NCBI GenBank assembly: GCA_963801195.1
Contig: CAWDDX010000005.1
Span: 434,001-498,000 of the forward strand
Length of the DNA stretch: 64,000 nt
From: SZUA-36 sp963801195
Lineage (GTDB): Bacteria; Pseudomonadota; Gammaproteobacteria; Xanthomonadales; SZUA-36
Direction of reading: 5' to 3'
Below are positions 17,418-25,610 of this stretch, one piece after another; positions within the stretch are counted from its first letter, which is position 1, and the number at the start of each line of letters is the position of its first letter. Position numbers and translations under genes: made by a program. The notes beneath the pieces were generated by a model. It was not told where the DNA came from, did no database searches, and saw only the letters and a program-made list of their open reading frames with translations.

Positions 17418-17972
17418 GATCTGCTCCTAATCTGGTTATTAAACTTTTTTCCTTTCACTGTAGTTAATGCATTTATCATGCCAATAGCATTTTCAGGGGA
17501 TCAGAAAATGATCAAGTTGTTTAAATACAGATACTTACCGATAATGATTGGATTTTGGGGCGTGTCCTGAAGACGTCTATTTCGGCTCTGAAGTATATTT
17601 TGGATATACGAAAAGCCAGCCACTCATAAATTTATTCATATTATTCATACAGATAAAACAAAACCAGCGTGTACATGTTTTTTGTACAGCCCCGATCATA
17701 TGTGTTGATCAGGATGGTACCAGCCACTCATTCACCTTATTGAAAAACCAGGTCAGCCGCACTTAATACTTATCCCTTGCGGACTTGCGGAAAGGCAATG
17801 GCTGTCCTTGCACAAGCTTTATTGTTCCGGCTTGTTCCTGCAATGTTAAATCCCCGGTGTTCTGCGCGTTTTTATGCCCCGCACGCTTTTGCTGAAATGC
17901 CCGGTTGGAAACTGATTTTTTATCCATCACACTTGAAAAGTAATATCCTAGGCTAATATATATATAGCTACT
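17418..17972. other. Region between the repeated gene and marR
   Basis: The first 300 bases belong to the 801-bp repeat and are AT-rich with no supported gene; a frame of up to 72 codons in it (17548) has no ribosome site or likeness. The rest (17718-17972) is unique and should carry the promoter of the marR-emrAB operon, ending in an AT-rich element at 17951-17970. Confidence 0.5.
17952..17968. promoter_or_regulatory. Possible MarR operator and -10 region of the efflux operon
   Basis: GCTA and TAGC arms flank nine A/T bases (17952-17968) immediately before the marR reading frame. MarR-family proteins usually bind such short AT-rich inverted repeats overlapping their own promoter, so autoregulation is likely. 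The spacer itself is simple TA repeat, which weakens the case. Confidence 0.4.
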
Positions 17973-18428
17973 ATGAACAGGGATATGAAAACCGTGAAAA
18001 AAGACATCTCATTCGGCTTTTTGCTGAGTGACGTTACCCGGTTGTTTCGCAAGCACTTTGACCGGCGCGCGGTCGAATTCGGCCTGACGCGTGCTCAATG
18101 GCGGGCATTAAAGTGGCTCAATGCCAGTGAAGGTATGAATCAATCAGAGTTGGCCGAGCAACTGGAAATGGAGCCGATGGCGATCGGTCGCGTCATTGAC
18201 CGACTGCAAAATTCCGGCTTTGTCGTGCGCAAAGCTGATCCGTCTGACCGCAGGAGCTGGCGTCTGTTTCTGACCGATCGGGCCAGGGCCATTCTTGACG
18301 ATATGCAGCGCATTTCAAAAAAGTTACTCAGCGAGGCGGTCGGTGACATTCCAAAAGACGACATTGACCACACCCTGCAGGTACTCGAGAGGATCAAGTC
18401 CAACCTGCTGGAACTCGAATCACGGTGA
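17973..18428 (+). CDS. MarR-family transcriptional regulator of the efflux operon
   Basis: A protein of up to 151 aa with the winged-helix MarR core: LTRAQWRALKWLNASEGMNQSELAEQLEMEPMAIGRVIDRLQNSGFVVRKADPSDRRSW, where DPSDRRSW is the wing signature, flanked by dimerisation helices. It resembles SlyA/EmrR-like repressors that respond to small phenolic or drug ligands. It is first in an operon with emrA and emrB, 17 bases before emrA, so it most likely represses this pump. ATG 17973 is given, but a GTG at 17994 (VKKDISFGFLL) has a better-spaced AGGGA and matches the usual family start. Confidence 0.9.
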   Translation: MNRDMKTVKKDISFGFLLSDVTRLFRKHFDRRAVEFGLTRAQWRALKWLNASEGMNQSELAEQLEMEPMAIGRVIDRLQNSGFVVRKADPSDRRSWRLFLTDRARAILDDMQRISKKLLSEAVGDIPKDDIDHTLQVLERIKSNLLELESR

Positions 18429-18445
18429 ACAAAGGCTAAACAGAA

Positions 18446-19588
18446 ATGACAGATCTAAACGAACCCAATGAAAACCCAGCTCTGGCGCCCGTTGCCAAAG
18501 CCAGGAAAAGAAGGGTGCCGCAGTGGCTGCTCTGGACACTCGGACCGGCGTTGGTATTGGCCGGCGCGGCCTGGTTTGTGTTTACCAGTGGCCGCTATGA
18601 ATCGACCGACAATGCTTATTTGCATGCGGACATCATCACGATTGCCCCTGAAATTGCCGGTCGTGTTGTCGCGGTCGCAGTGCAACCCAACCAGCAAGTA
18701 AAAGCCGGTGACATCCTGTTCAGGATTGAACCCGACAAGCTCAAGTTAGCGGTGGATGAACTCAACGCACAAACGGTCGCCATCGGGGAATATCTGGATT
18801 CGACGCGCGAAGGTTACAAAGTGGCTATCGCCGATCTCGCTGCCCGTCAAGCCGATGTAAAACACACCCAGCAGCAATTCAATCGTGTTCAGGATTTGCG
18901 TATAAAAGGCGTGGTTTCACAGGAAGACCTGGATAATGCCCAGAACGATATGGCGACGGCAATCGCTGACCGCGACGCTGCCATTGCCATGGTCGCTAAA
19001 TCCAAATCCATGCTGGGTGGTAATGCCAAAACCCCGCTTGCTGAAATGGCGGGCTATAAAATCGTTGAAGCACAACTGAAGAAGGCGCAAATTGATCTGG
19101 AGCATGCCGTTGTGAGGGCGCCGGTAGATGGTTATATCGGTAGTGAAACACTCCAGGTCGGAGATTATCTCATGGTCGGACAGGCCGCCATGCCGTTGGT
19201 GACCGAAGCACTATGGGTAGACGCCAATCTCAAAGAGACCGATATGACCTGGGTTGTCGCCGGCCAAAAAGCCGTAGTCAAAGTTGATACCTACCCGGGC
19301 GAGCAGTGGCGGGCGGAGGTGTCATCAATCAGCCCGGCATCGGCCTCCATGTTTTCGGTATTGCCGGCGCAGAACGCGACGGGTAACTGGGTGAAGGTTG
19401 TGCAAAGAATTCCGGTAAGACTGCGGATTTTATCGCCTGGCGATGGCCGCGGAGTGCTGCGCGCCGGAATGAGTGCGGAAATCACAATCGACACCGGAAA
19501 AGGACACACGCTGGTCGATGGTCTGCTGGGCAGGGCTGGCTCAAAGAATACGCCACAGACTGCGCGTGCCGGAGGCACTGATAAATGA
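18446..19588 (+). CDS. emrA: EmrA-like periplasmic adaptor (membrane fusion protein)
   Basis: A 380-aa HlyD-family protein with one N-terminal membrane helix (about 23-46, WLLWTLGPALVLAGAAWFVF), a biotinyl-lipoyl-like hairpin (SGRYESTDNAYLHADIITIAPEIAGRVVAV), a coiled-coil middle (about 105-200) and the second lipoyl half with a beta barrel (VRAPVDGYIGSETLQVGDYL). It links the inner-membrane pump EmrB to an outer-membrane channel. No TolC-type gene is adjacent, so an unlinked channel is needed. Its stop overlaps the emrB start (ATGA). Confidence 0.93.
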   Translation: MTDLNEPNENPALAPVAKARKRRVPQWLLWTLGPALVLAGAAWFVFTSGRYESTDNAYLHADIITIAPEIAGRVVAVAVQPNQQVKAGDILFRIEPDKLKLAVDELNAQTVAIGEYLDSTREGYKVAIADLAARQADVKHTQQQFNRVQDLRIKGVVSQEDLDNAQNDMATAIADRDAAIAMVAKSKSMLGGNAKTPLAEMAGYKIVEAQLKKAQIDLEHAVVRAPVDGYIGSETLQVGDYLMVGQAAMPLVTEALWVDANLKETDMTWVVAGQKAVVKVDTYPGEQWRAEVSSISPASASMFSVLPAQNATGNWVKVVQRIPVRLRILSPGDGRGVLRAGMSAEITIDTGKGHTLVDGLLGRAGSKNTPQTARAGGTDK

Positions 19589-21087
19589 CGACCACGCCCG
19601 CCATCGCGGGCAGTGCGCCGCTGGAAAACCGCACATTGCTGGTCGTTGCCATCATGCTGGCAACACTGATGCAGGTGATAGATACGACCATTGCAAACGT
19701 TGCCTTGCCGAACATGCAAGGCTCGTTGTCAGCCTCTCAGGAACAAATAGCCTGGGTATTGACCTCCTACCTGGTAGCCGCGGCGGTGGCAACTCCGACA
19801 ACCGGTTGGCTGGCAACTGTATTTGGCCGTAAGCGGCTTTTGCTTATAGCAATTGGTGGCTTTACGGTTGCGTCAGTGCTGTGTGCCACTGCAACAACTG
19901 TCAGCGAGATTGTTATATATCGTATCCTGCAGGGACTGTTTGGCGCTTCACTCATCCCAATGTCCCAATCAACCTTGCTGGATGCCTATCCCCGTGAGAA
20001 ACATGGCTCAGCCATGGCCATGTGGGGTGTGGGTTTGATGGTCGGGCCAATTCTCGGACCCCCTCTTGGTGGTTGGTTGACGGAACACCTGAGTTGGCAC
20101 TGGGTTTTCTTGATCAATATTCCTATCGGCATACTTGCATTTCTTGGCGTGGCAGCAGCGGTACCCGCGGGCGAACATCAACAACGGCGTTTCGACATGT
20201 TCGGCTTCGTGCTGGTGGCCATTGGCATTGGTGCTCTGCAGATGATGCTGGACCGGGGTCAGCACAATGATTGGTTCGGTTCCATGGAAACCTGGATAGA
20301 AGCCGTGCTCACAGGCTTGGGCCTGTACCTGTACTGGGTACATTGGCGTGTCAAAAAGCATCCTTTTGTCAATCTCGGTTTACTGCGTGATCGTAATTTC
20401 GCCGCTGCCAATATATTCATATTTGCAGTTGGAATCGTCCTTTTTGCGACACTGGCATTGCTGCCACCGTATCTGGGTACGCTGATGAATTACCCGGTCG
20501 TCGATATCGGATTGTTGCTGATGCCGCGTGGTGTTGGAACGCTTCTGTCAATGATGATGGTCGGTGTACTGCTCGGGCGTGGCACCGACCCCCGTCTGCC
20601 GATATTGGGTGGACTGATTCTGACTGTCTGGTCGCTATATCTGATGGCGCATTTCACCGCGGACATGCCGAGTGGTCCACTGGTCTGGAGCGGCGTGATA
20701 CAGGGATTGGGACTGGGCTTTGTATTTGTGCCGATTTCGACGATTGCCTATTCAACGCTGGCGCCCGGCGAGCGCACAGAGGCCGCCGCCATGTTCAGCC
20801 TGACACGTAACATCGGCGCCAGCGTCGGAATATCCATCGTGATGACTTTACTGGTGCGTTCAACCCAGATTAATCACGCTGAACTGGTTTCCCGGGTCAC
20901 GCCTTTCGGCAACGCTACTTTCACATCATCTGCCTGGAACCTGCATTCCACCGGAGGATTGGTGGCGCTCAATGCTGAAGTGTCCCGCCAGGCGGCCGCC
21001 ATCGGCTATGTGAATGATTTCTGGTTCATGATGTGGATGGTGCTGGCTGTGTTGCCGTTGCTGCTGCTTTTCAAACCGGTGCACTAA
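19585..21087 (+). CDS. emrB: EmrB-like DHA2-family drug:H+ antiporter
   Basis: A 500-aa, 14-helix major facilitator. The DHA2 signature is clear: LLVVAIMLATLMQVIDTTIANVALP in helix 1, GWLATVFGRKRLL after helix 2 and LMVGPILGPPLGGWLTEHLSWHWVFLINIPIG in helix 5. It exports hydrophobic or amphiphilic compounds using proton influx and works with the EmrA adaptor encoded in overlapping frame just upstream. Regulation by the MarR protein at the head of the operon is expected. The whole operon lies between two 801-bp repeats. Confidence 0.94.
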   Translation: MTTTPAIAGSAPLENRTLLVVAIMLATLMQVIDTTIANVALPNMQGSLSASQEQIAWVLTSYLVAAAVATPTTGWLATVFGRKRLLLIAIGGFTVASVLCATATTVSEIVIYRILQGLFGASLIPMSQSTLLDAYPREKHGSAMAMWGVGLMVGPILGPPLGGWLTEHLSWHWVFLINIPIGILAFLGVAAAVPAGEHQQRRFDMFGFVLVAIGIGALQMMLDRGQHNDWFGSMETWIEAVLTGLGLYLYWVHWRVKKHPFVNLGLLRDRNFAAANIFIFAVGIVLFATLALLPPYLGTLMNYPVVDIGLLLMPRGVGTLLSMMMVGVLLGRGTDPRLPILGGLILTVWSLYLMAHFTADMPSGPLVWSGVIQGLGLGFVFVPISTIAYSTLAPGERTEAAAMFSLTRNIGASVGISIVMTLLVRSTQINHAELVSRVTPFGNATFTSSAWNLHSTGGLVALNAEVSRQAAAIGYVNDFWFMMWMVLAVLPLLLLFKPVH

Positions 21088-21140
21088 TTTTACGCAGACA
21101 TTTGCCGTCGACCCGGGCAATTCTAAATGAGCCCAAAAAG

Positions 21141-21164
21141 AAAACCGGGGCGTCAAGCCCCGGC
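21141..21164 (-). terminator. Terminator of the 151-aa membrane-protein gene, copy 2
   Basis: Identical to the hairpin at 16917-16940. It sits 54 bases after the emrB stop and may also limit read-through from that side, although the T tract is only on the minus-strand exit. Confidence 0.85.
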
Positions 21165-21185
21165 TGATTGGAAATCTGAAGCGGC

Positions 21186-21641
21186 TTATGAGTGGGTGAT
21201 CGCGCCCTTTGCGTGCGCTTCCTTCGCCAGTTTCGAAATCATGACAAGACCAACAAGCGGCAAGGCAATGACATAACCGAGGGCTACAAAAGGGGCGGCA
21301 AAAAACAGGCCGATGTTCTTAACCCTGCGCATGACTTTTTTCATCTTGCCATTTGTTGCCGGGGCTTTTTTGGCGTGGGCCTCGATAGCCAGCTTTACGA
21401 AATGGTAGATTCCGATGAAGGGCAGGGCGATGACATAAGCCAGGCCAATGAAGGGTGCCGCGAAGAGCATGCCGATGGTTTTGGCCAGCGTAGGTTCGTT
21501 TTTTGGAGCCTCATGAATCGCGGCGTCGTTGACCGCATTGAGCGTGGTGACTTCAAAACCGTTGCCGGGAAGAACCCGGTGGAGGTTGTGACCCACAACT
21601 GTGTCATTGCCGGTGACCAGTACTTTTGATTTGGTGTTCAT
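21186..21641 (-). CDS. Small membrane protein with internally duplicated segment, copy 2
   Basis: Encodes a 151-aa protein identical to that of 16962-17417, with the same ribosome site and upstream region. It is convergent with emrB. Both copies appear intact, so there is no sign that either is decaying. Confidence 0.75.
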   Translation of the reverse strand: MNTKSKVLVTGNDTVVGHNLHRVLPGNGFEVTTLNAVNDAAIHEAPKNEPTLAKTIGMLFAAPFIGLAYVIALPFIGIYHFVKLAIEAHAKKAPATNGKMKKVMRRVKNIGLFFAAPFVALGYVIALPLVGLVMISKLAKEAHAKGAITHS

Positions 21642-22061
21642 GATCTGCTCCTAATCTGGTTATTAAACTTTTTTCCTTTCACTGTAGTTAATGCATTTAT
21701 CATGCCAATAGCATTTTCAGGGGATCAGAAAATGATCAAGTTGTTTAAATACAGATACTTACCGATAATGATTGGATTTTGGGGCGTGTCCTGAAGACGT
21801 CTATTTCGGCTCTGAAGTATATTTTGGATATACGAAAAGCCAGCCACTCATAAATTTATTCATATTATTCATACAGATAAAACAAAACCAGCGTGTACAT
21901 GTTTTTTGTACAGCCCCGATCATATGTGTTGATCAGGATGGCACAAGCCAGTCAGTCACGTGAGAGGGCAGCGAAATCGCACGGCTTTGAGCTGGCTCCC
22001 ACATGGAAACCAGCCCGGGTTGTTACCCGTCATGCTCTATTGAAACTGCGTTTCGCGCTTG
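21642..22061. other. Repeat tail and spacer before the hydrogenase protease gene
   Basis: Bases up to 21941 are the upstream part of repeat copy 2. 21942-22061 is unique and holds no supported gene. Confidence 0.5.
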
Positions 22062-22556
22062 CTAATGCGAAAGTACAGAGATCGTATGGCCGCAGATATC
22101 CGGTAAGGAATCGAGCAGGTCATCCAGCGTTTTTGAAACCGGCATCGAGAGGCCTTTGCCATCACTGGTATCGGCCGGCTGCACTGCCAGCAGCCCGATA
22201 CGGGCGTGGGTCCTGGCCTGCATGTATTCGGCCAGCATCCTGAGTGACCCGGCTTCGGTGGATACGCCCGAATAGGCGACGTGTTCCGGGTATAGCAACC
22301 GGACCTCGCCCGGTTCCCCGCCGAAATCCGCGGCATCGACCATAATGATGGTATCCGGATGCTTGTGCGCCGCCGTTTCGATGTAGTCTTCCGGGATGAT
22401 ACCCGCGTCGATGACATCGTAATCGGGCCGGGACTCCATTGCTTCGGCGAGATAGGGCCCCACGGCATCATCGTGGTGGTAGCGGTTGCCGATACCCAAC
22501 AGGCAGACACGTCCATTGATGAAATGGGCCAGTTGATCTTTCAGTTGCTTTTCCAT
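22062..22556 (-). CDS. Hydrogenase maturation protease (M52, HycI/HybD family)
   Basis: A 164-aa protein starting MEKQLKDQLAHF. The family signature LLGIGNRYHHDDAVGPYLAEAM (G-x-GN ... DD-x-x-G) is at about 18-39, and IIMVDAADFGGEPG carries the second Asp that binds nickel. These endopeptidases cut the C terminus of the [NiFe] hydrogenase large subunit after nickel insertion. ATG 22556 is used because AGGAG lies just upstream; a longer frame from 22631 adds 25 unlike residues. No hydrogenase subunit is in the window. It lies on the same strand as hypA, about 530 bases further on. Confidence 0.85.
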   Translation of the reverse strand: MEKQLKDQLAHFINGRVCLLGIGNRYHHDDAVGPYLAEAMESRPDYDVIDAGIIPEDYIETAAHKHPDTIIMVDAADFGGEPGEVRLLYPEHVAYSGVSTEAGSLRMLAEYMQARTHARIGLLAVQPADTSDGKGLSMPVSKTLDDLLDSLPDICGHTISVLSH

Positions 22557-22647
22557 GGTTACACTCCTGTCCTGTGTTCTTCTGCCGTTTCGAACCCGGT
22601 TTCCAGATGTGAGGCTGAACCGGTTCTGCAACGGTTTAAATACGTGT

Positions 22648-22893
22648 TCAACGCGCAGACCAATTCCTCCTCACGGTGATGAAATCCCGGGGAGAGGCGA
22701 ACAGGTCTTTCAGGTGTTCAATTCTGTGGATGTCGCCGGCGCCGGTATTGTGGAATCCGGGTTGCGTGGCTGTTGTTTTCGGGCAACGGGGAAGGACAAT
22801 TGCCAGGTCTTTTGAGACGTAAAGCACCCGGTCATTCTTTGCAAATGCCAAGACTTTATCAAGACTGTTCGAAACACCCATCGTGGAATTCAC
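22648..22893 (-). CDS. Hypothetical 81-aa protein between hypA and the hydrogenase protease
   Basis: An open frame with GTG start at 22893 (or ATG at 22881, MGVSNSLDKVLAFAK). The third codon positions are rich in G and C, like neighbouring genes, and it is in line with hypA and the protease. I recognise no family. The C terminus SPRDFITVRRNWSAR is basic. It could be a real small gene or a remnant of a larger lost one. Confidence 0.35.
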   Translation of the reverse strand: MNSTMGVSNSLDKVLAFAKNDRVLYVSKDLAIVLPRCPKTTATQPGFHNTGAGDIHRIEHLKDLFASPRDFITVRRNWSAR

Positions 22894-23089
22894 ATCCGCT
22901 GGTTTCGCACTGGCTTACACGACGATTATGTGCCTGTAGACCGGTCTCTTTATTGATCCATGTCAATAAAGAAAGCGCTTTACTTGACTGCGAATATAAA
23001 TGCCGTTGGAGATGCCCTGGCAGGGATAAATGAGGTTGATACTGGTGCTGTCGCGGGCCAATACGATCAGCTGACCAGCCCGGAAAAGT

Positions 23090-23461
23090 TCAGCTCTCCG
23101 CGCCGGTACCGGCCCTGATATCACTGACTTCGAGCCGCAAAAGCAACAGCTCGTCTCCCTGTAGCAGGTCGACCTGCCAGTCGCCGCAGGACGGGCACAC
23201 CAGACTGTTGACACGGGCTTCACCGCTGGCGCCGCAACTTCGGCACTCGACGACGACCGGCCCGCTGCGGATTTCGAGTACGGCGTTTTCAGCGACCGTT
23301 CGTATACGGGCGATTTCATAAGCCCGGGTCAGCAATTCCGGCTCGACACCCGACAACGGGCCGATAGAGAGCACGATGCTGTCCACCTGCCTGGCGCCCC
23401 GCTCAGCGGCAATCTGCTCGACCTGGTCCATTAATGCCTGGCATATGGACATTTCATGCAT
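23090..23461 (-). CDS. hypA: HypA, nickel insertion protein for hydrogenase
   Basis: A 123-aa HypA/HybF protein: MHEMSICQALMDQVEQIA carries the N-terminal Met-His nickel site, and a zinc site is formed by CRSC and CPSC (about residues 73-76 and 89-92). HypA passes nickel to the [NiFe] hydrogenase large-subunit precursor with HypB. No hypBCDEF or hydrogenase gene is in the window. It starts 37 bases after the paaJ stop on the same strand, so it may be transcribed from the paa operon, an unusual setting. Confidence 0.92.
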   Translation of the reverse strand: MHEMSICQALMDQVEQIAAERGARQVDSIVLSIGPLSGVEPELLTRAYEIARIRTVAENAVLEIRSGPVVVECRSCGASGEARVNSLVCPSCGDWQVDLLQGDELLLLRLEVSDIRAGTGAES

Positions 23462-23498
23462 GCTGATCTACCTCCGCCCGGATCATTGCCGGTCGTGG

Positions 23499-24704
23499 TC
23501 AAACCCTTTCAATGATGAGTGCAATACCCTGGCCGACACCGATGCACATGGTGCACAAGGCGTAGCGTCCCCGGATGCGCTGGAGTTGGTACATGGCGGT
23601 CGTGACCAGCCTGGCGCCGCTCATGCCGAGCGGGTGACCGAGCGCTATGGCGCCGCCGTTGGGGTTGACGTTTTCGGCATCATCCGGCAGACCCAGCAGA
23701 CGCAAGCAGGCCAGTGACTGGGCGGCAAACGCCTCGTTCAGCTCGATCACGTCCATCTGCTCCAGGCTCAAACCGGCGAGCGCGAGCGCTTTCTTGCTCG
23801 CGTCCACGGGCCCGATACCCATGATACGGGGTGCGACACCGGCCGTGGCCATCGCCACCACCCGGGCTTTAGGTTCAAGCCCGTGCCGGGAGGCGGATTC
23901 GTCCGAGGCCAGCAACAGTGCGCAAGCGCCGTCGTTGATACCGCTTGCGTTTCCGGCTGTCACCGTGCCGTCCTTGCGGAAGGGTGTGGGCAGTTTTGCC
24001 ATGGCCTCCAGTGTGCTGCCTGCACGGGGGTGTTCGTCACGGTCAAAGACCAGGTCCTGCTGCTTTCTGCGCGGAATGCTGACCGGCACGATCTCGTCGG
24101 CAAACAGACCGGCGGTGAGCGCAGCCTCTGTGCGCAACTGGCTGCGCAGGGCAAATTTGTCCTGATCGTGCCGCTTGATATTGAATTCCCCGGCGACGTT
24201 TTCAGCCGTTTCAGGCATGGAGTCAATACCGTATTGGGTCTTGAACAAGGCATTGACAAAACGCCAGCCCATGGTCGTGTCATAGGCCTGCGCGTTGCGG
24301 CTGAAAGCAGTCTCGGCTTTTGGCATCACGAACGGCGCCCGGCTCATGGATTCGACGCCACCGGCAATCACCAGTTGCGCCTCGCCACAACGGATGGCCC
24401 TGGCGGCGCTGCCGACCGCGTCCATGCCCGAACCGCACAAGCGGTTGAGTGTTACCGCCGGCACCGATTCCGGCAGACCGGCGAGCAGGGCGCTCATACG
24501 CGCCACGTTGCGGTTGTCCTCGCCCGCCTGGTTGGCGCAACCGTAATAAAGGTCGTCGGTTGCCGAGAAGTCGACACCGCTGTTCCTGCTCATCAACGCC
24601 CGGATCGGAATGGCGCCCAGGTCGTCCGCGCGGATACCGGCCAGGCTTCCGCCGTAACGGCCGATGGGGGTGCGGATGGCATCACACAGGTAGGCTTCTT
24701 TCAT
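23499..24704 (-). CDS. paaJ: PaaJ, 3-oxoadipyl-CoA/3-oxo-5,6-dehydrosuberyl-CoA thiolase
   Basis: A 401-aa thiolase, the length of E. coli PaaJ. Catalytic residues are visible: Cys90 in LNRLCGSGMDAVGSAAR, His in ALGHPLGMSGARL, and the second Cys in CTMCIGVGQGIAL near the C terminus. It performs the thiolytic steps that release acetyl-CoA and succinyl-CoA at the end of phenylacetate degradation; beta-ketoadipate PcaF is the nearest alternative. ATG 24704 is chosen for family length, since the frame extends 84 residues further without likeness. It follows paaG by 19 bases. Confidence 0.92.
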   Translation of the reverse strand: MKEAYLCDAIRTPIGRYGGSLAGIRADDLGAIPIRALMSRNSGVDFSATDDLYYGCANQAGEDNRNVARMSALLAGLPESVPAVTLNRLCGSGMDAVGSAARAIRCGEAQLVIAGGVESMSRAPFVMPKAETAFSRNAQAYDTTMGWRFVNALFKTQYGIDSMPETAENVAGEFNIKRHDQDKFALRSQLRTEAALTAGLFADEIVPVSIPRRKQQDLVFDRDEHPRAGSTLEAMAKLPTPFRKDGTVTAGNASGINDGACALLLASDESASRHGLEPKARVVAMATAGVAPRIMGIGPVDASKKALALAGLSLEQMDVIELNEAFAAQSLACLRLLGLPDDAENVNPNGGAIALGHPLGMSGARLVTTAMYQLQRIRGRYALCTMCIGVGQGIALIIERV

Positions 24705-24723
24705 CTTGGTTTTGTCCAATGGG

Positions 24724-25515
24724 TCAAAGGCCTTTAAAGAGCGGCGACCGTTTTTCGAGGAAGGCGGCGACGCCCTCGTGATAATCCGCACTCTGGCCGA
24801 GTTCCTGCATGGCCTTTTGTTCCAGTACCAGTTGTTCGGACAGCGTATTGGAAGCGGATTCGTGCAGCAGTTGCTTGATCCTGCCGAGGGCGCGGGTGGG
24901 CTGGGTGGCAAAATATTGCGCCATTTTATGCGCTTCTTCCTGCAGGACATCGTCATCCACGCATTTCCAGATCAAACCCCAGGCTTCGGCGGTTTCAGCG
25001 GCAAGCCGGTCACCCAGCATGGTGAGCCCCTTGGCCCGTGCGAGTCCCACGGCGCGTGGCAGGTTCCAGGTGCCGCCGGAATCGGGGATCAGTCCGATCT
25101 TGCAAAACACCTGGATAAAGCTGGCGGAGCGTGCGGCCAGCACGATGTCGCAGGCCAGTGCGATGCTGGCGCCGGCGCCGGCAGCCACGCCGTTGACGGC
25201 GCAGATGACCGGCTTTGGCAGGTGCATGATGCTGCGGATCAACGGGTTGTAATTCTTCTCCACGGATGCACCCACATCGGGTACACCACCTTCACCTGCA
25301 CTGGCGCGGTCACCGAGGTCCTGGCCCGCGCAGAAACCGCGTCCCGCACCGGTGATCAGCAGGCAGCGGATGTCTGCGTTGTCAGCTACCTGCTGCATGG
25401 CAACACGGATTTCAGCGTGCATCCCGACGGTGAAGCTGTTCAGCGACTTCGGCCGGTTTAATGTCAGGGTAGCTACGCCCCCATTAATATCAAATTCAAT
25501 ATTGTTGAAGTCCAT
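24724..25515 (-). CDS. paaG: PaaG, 1,2-epoxyphenylacetyl-CoA isomerase
   Basis: A 263-aa crotonase-fold protein starting MDFNNIEFDINGGVATL. CoA-binding and oxyanion segments are LITGAGRGFCAGQDLGDR and CAVNGVAAGAGASIALACD; GLIPDSGGTWNLPRAVG holds the Asp used by PaaG for isomerisation. It converts the ring epoxide to oxepin-CoA, between PaaABC and PaaZ. Start 25515 fits the family; ATGs a few codons upstream are possible. The gene is divergent from paaY and heads paaG-paaJ-hypA. Confidence 0.92.
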   Translation of the reverse strand: MDFNNIEFDINGGVATLTLNRPKSLNSFTVGMHAEIRVAMQQVADNADIRCLLITGAGRGFCAGQDLGDRASAGEGGVPDVGASVEKNYNPLIRSIMHLPKPVICAVNGVAAGAGASIALACDIVLAARSASFIQVFCKIGLIPDSGGTWNLPRAVGLARAKGLTMLGDRLAAETAEAWGLIWKCVDDDVLQEEAHKMAQYFATQPTRALGRIKQLLHESASNTLSEQLVLEQKAMQELGQSADYHEGVAAFLEKRSPLFKGL

Positions 25516-25610
25516 TTTGATTTTTTCCCGCATCAAGCATAAGTATGGATACCAATTACCAGTTGTGTATCATGCCTTTTTACAATGTATTTTATAAGGT
25601 GTCCCGTCCA

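Larger units (their letters stand above)
16917..17717 (+). repeat. 801-bp direct repeat, copy 1
   Basis: This block recurs at 21141-21941 (constant offset 4224). Comparing line by line I find one difference, G at 16961 against C at 21185, just outside the stop codon of the enclosed gene. The block holds a terminator, the 151-aa gene and its upstream region. There are no terminal inverted repeats and no transposase. Just outside both ends the two loci keep a weak resemblance for 10-20 bases. Confidence 0.97.
21141..21941 (+). repeat. 801-bp direct repeat, copy 2
   Basis: Second copy of 16917-17717, differing only at 21185. Same orientation as copy 1, so recombination between them would excise or amplify the 4.2-kb unit that contains marR-emrA-emrB. 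Confidence 0.97.

Noticed and set aside
17548..17766. Short plus-strand frame in repeat copy 1 (and 21772-21963 in copy 2)
   Set aside because: It is conserved only because the DNA is duplicated; its 3' end differs between copies and there is no ribosome site.
16917..21941. Compound transposon or insertion-sequence pair
   Set aside because: The repeated block carries no transposase-like protein, no terminal inverted repeats and no visible target-site duplication.
24705..24956. Upstream extension of paaJ by 84 residues
   Set aside because: It lies within paaG on the same strand in another frame and has no thiolase likeness.
25545..25610. Upstream extension of paaY by 22 residues
   Set aside because: The PaaY family starts at MPVYSLEG; the extension falls in the divergent promoter region shared with paaG.
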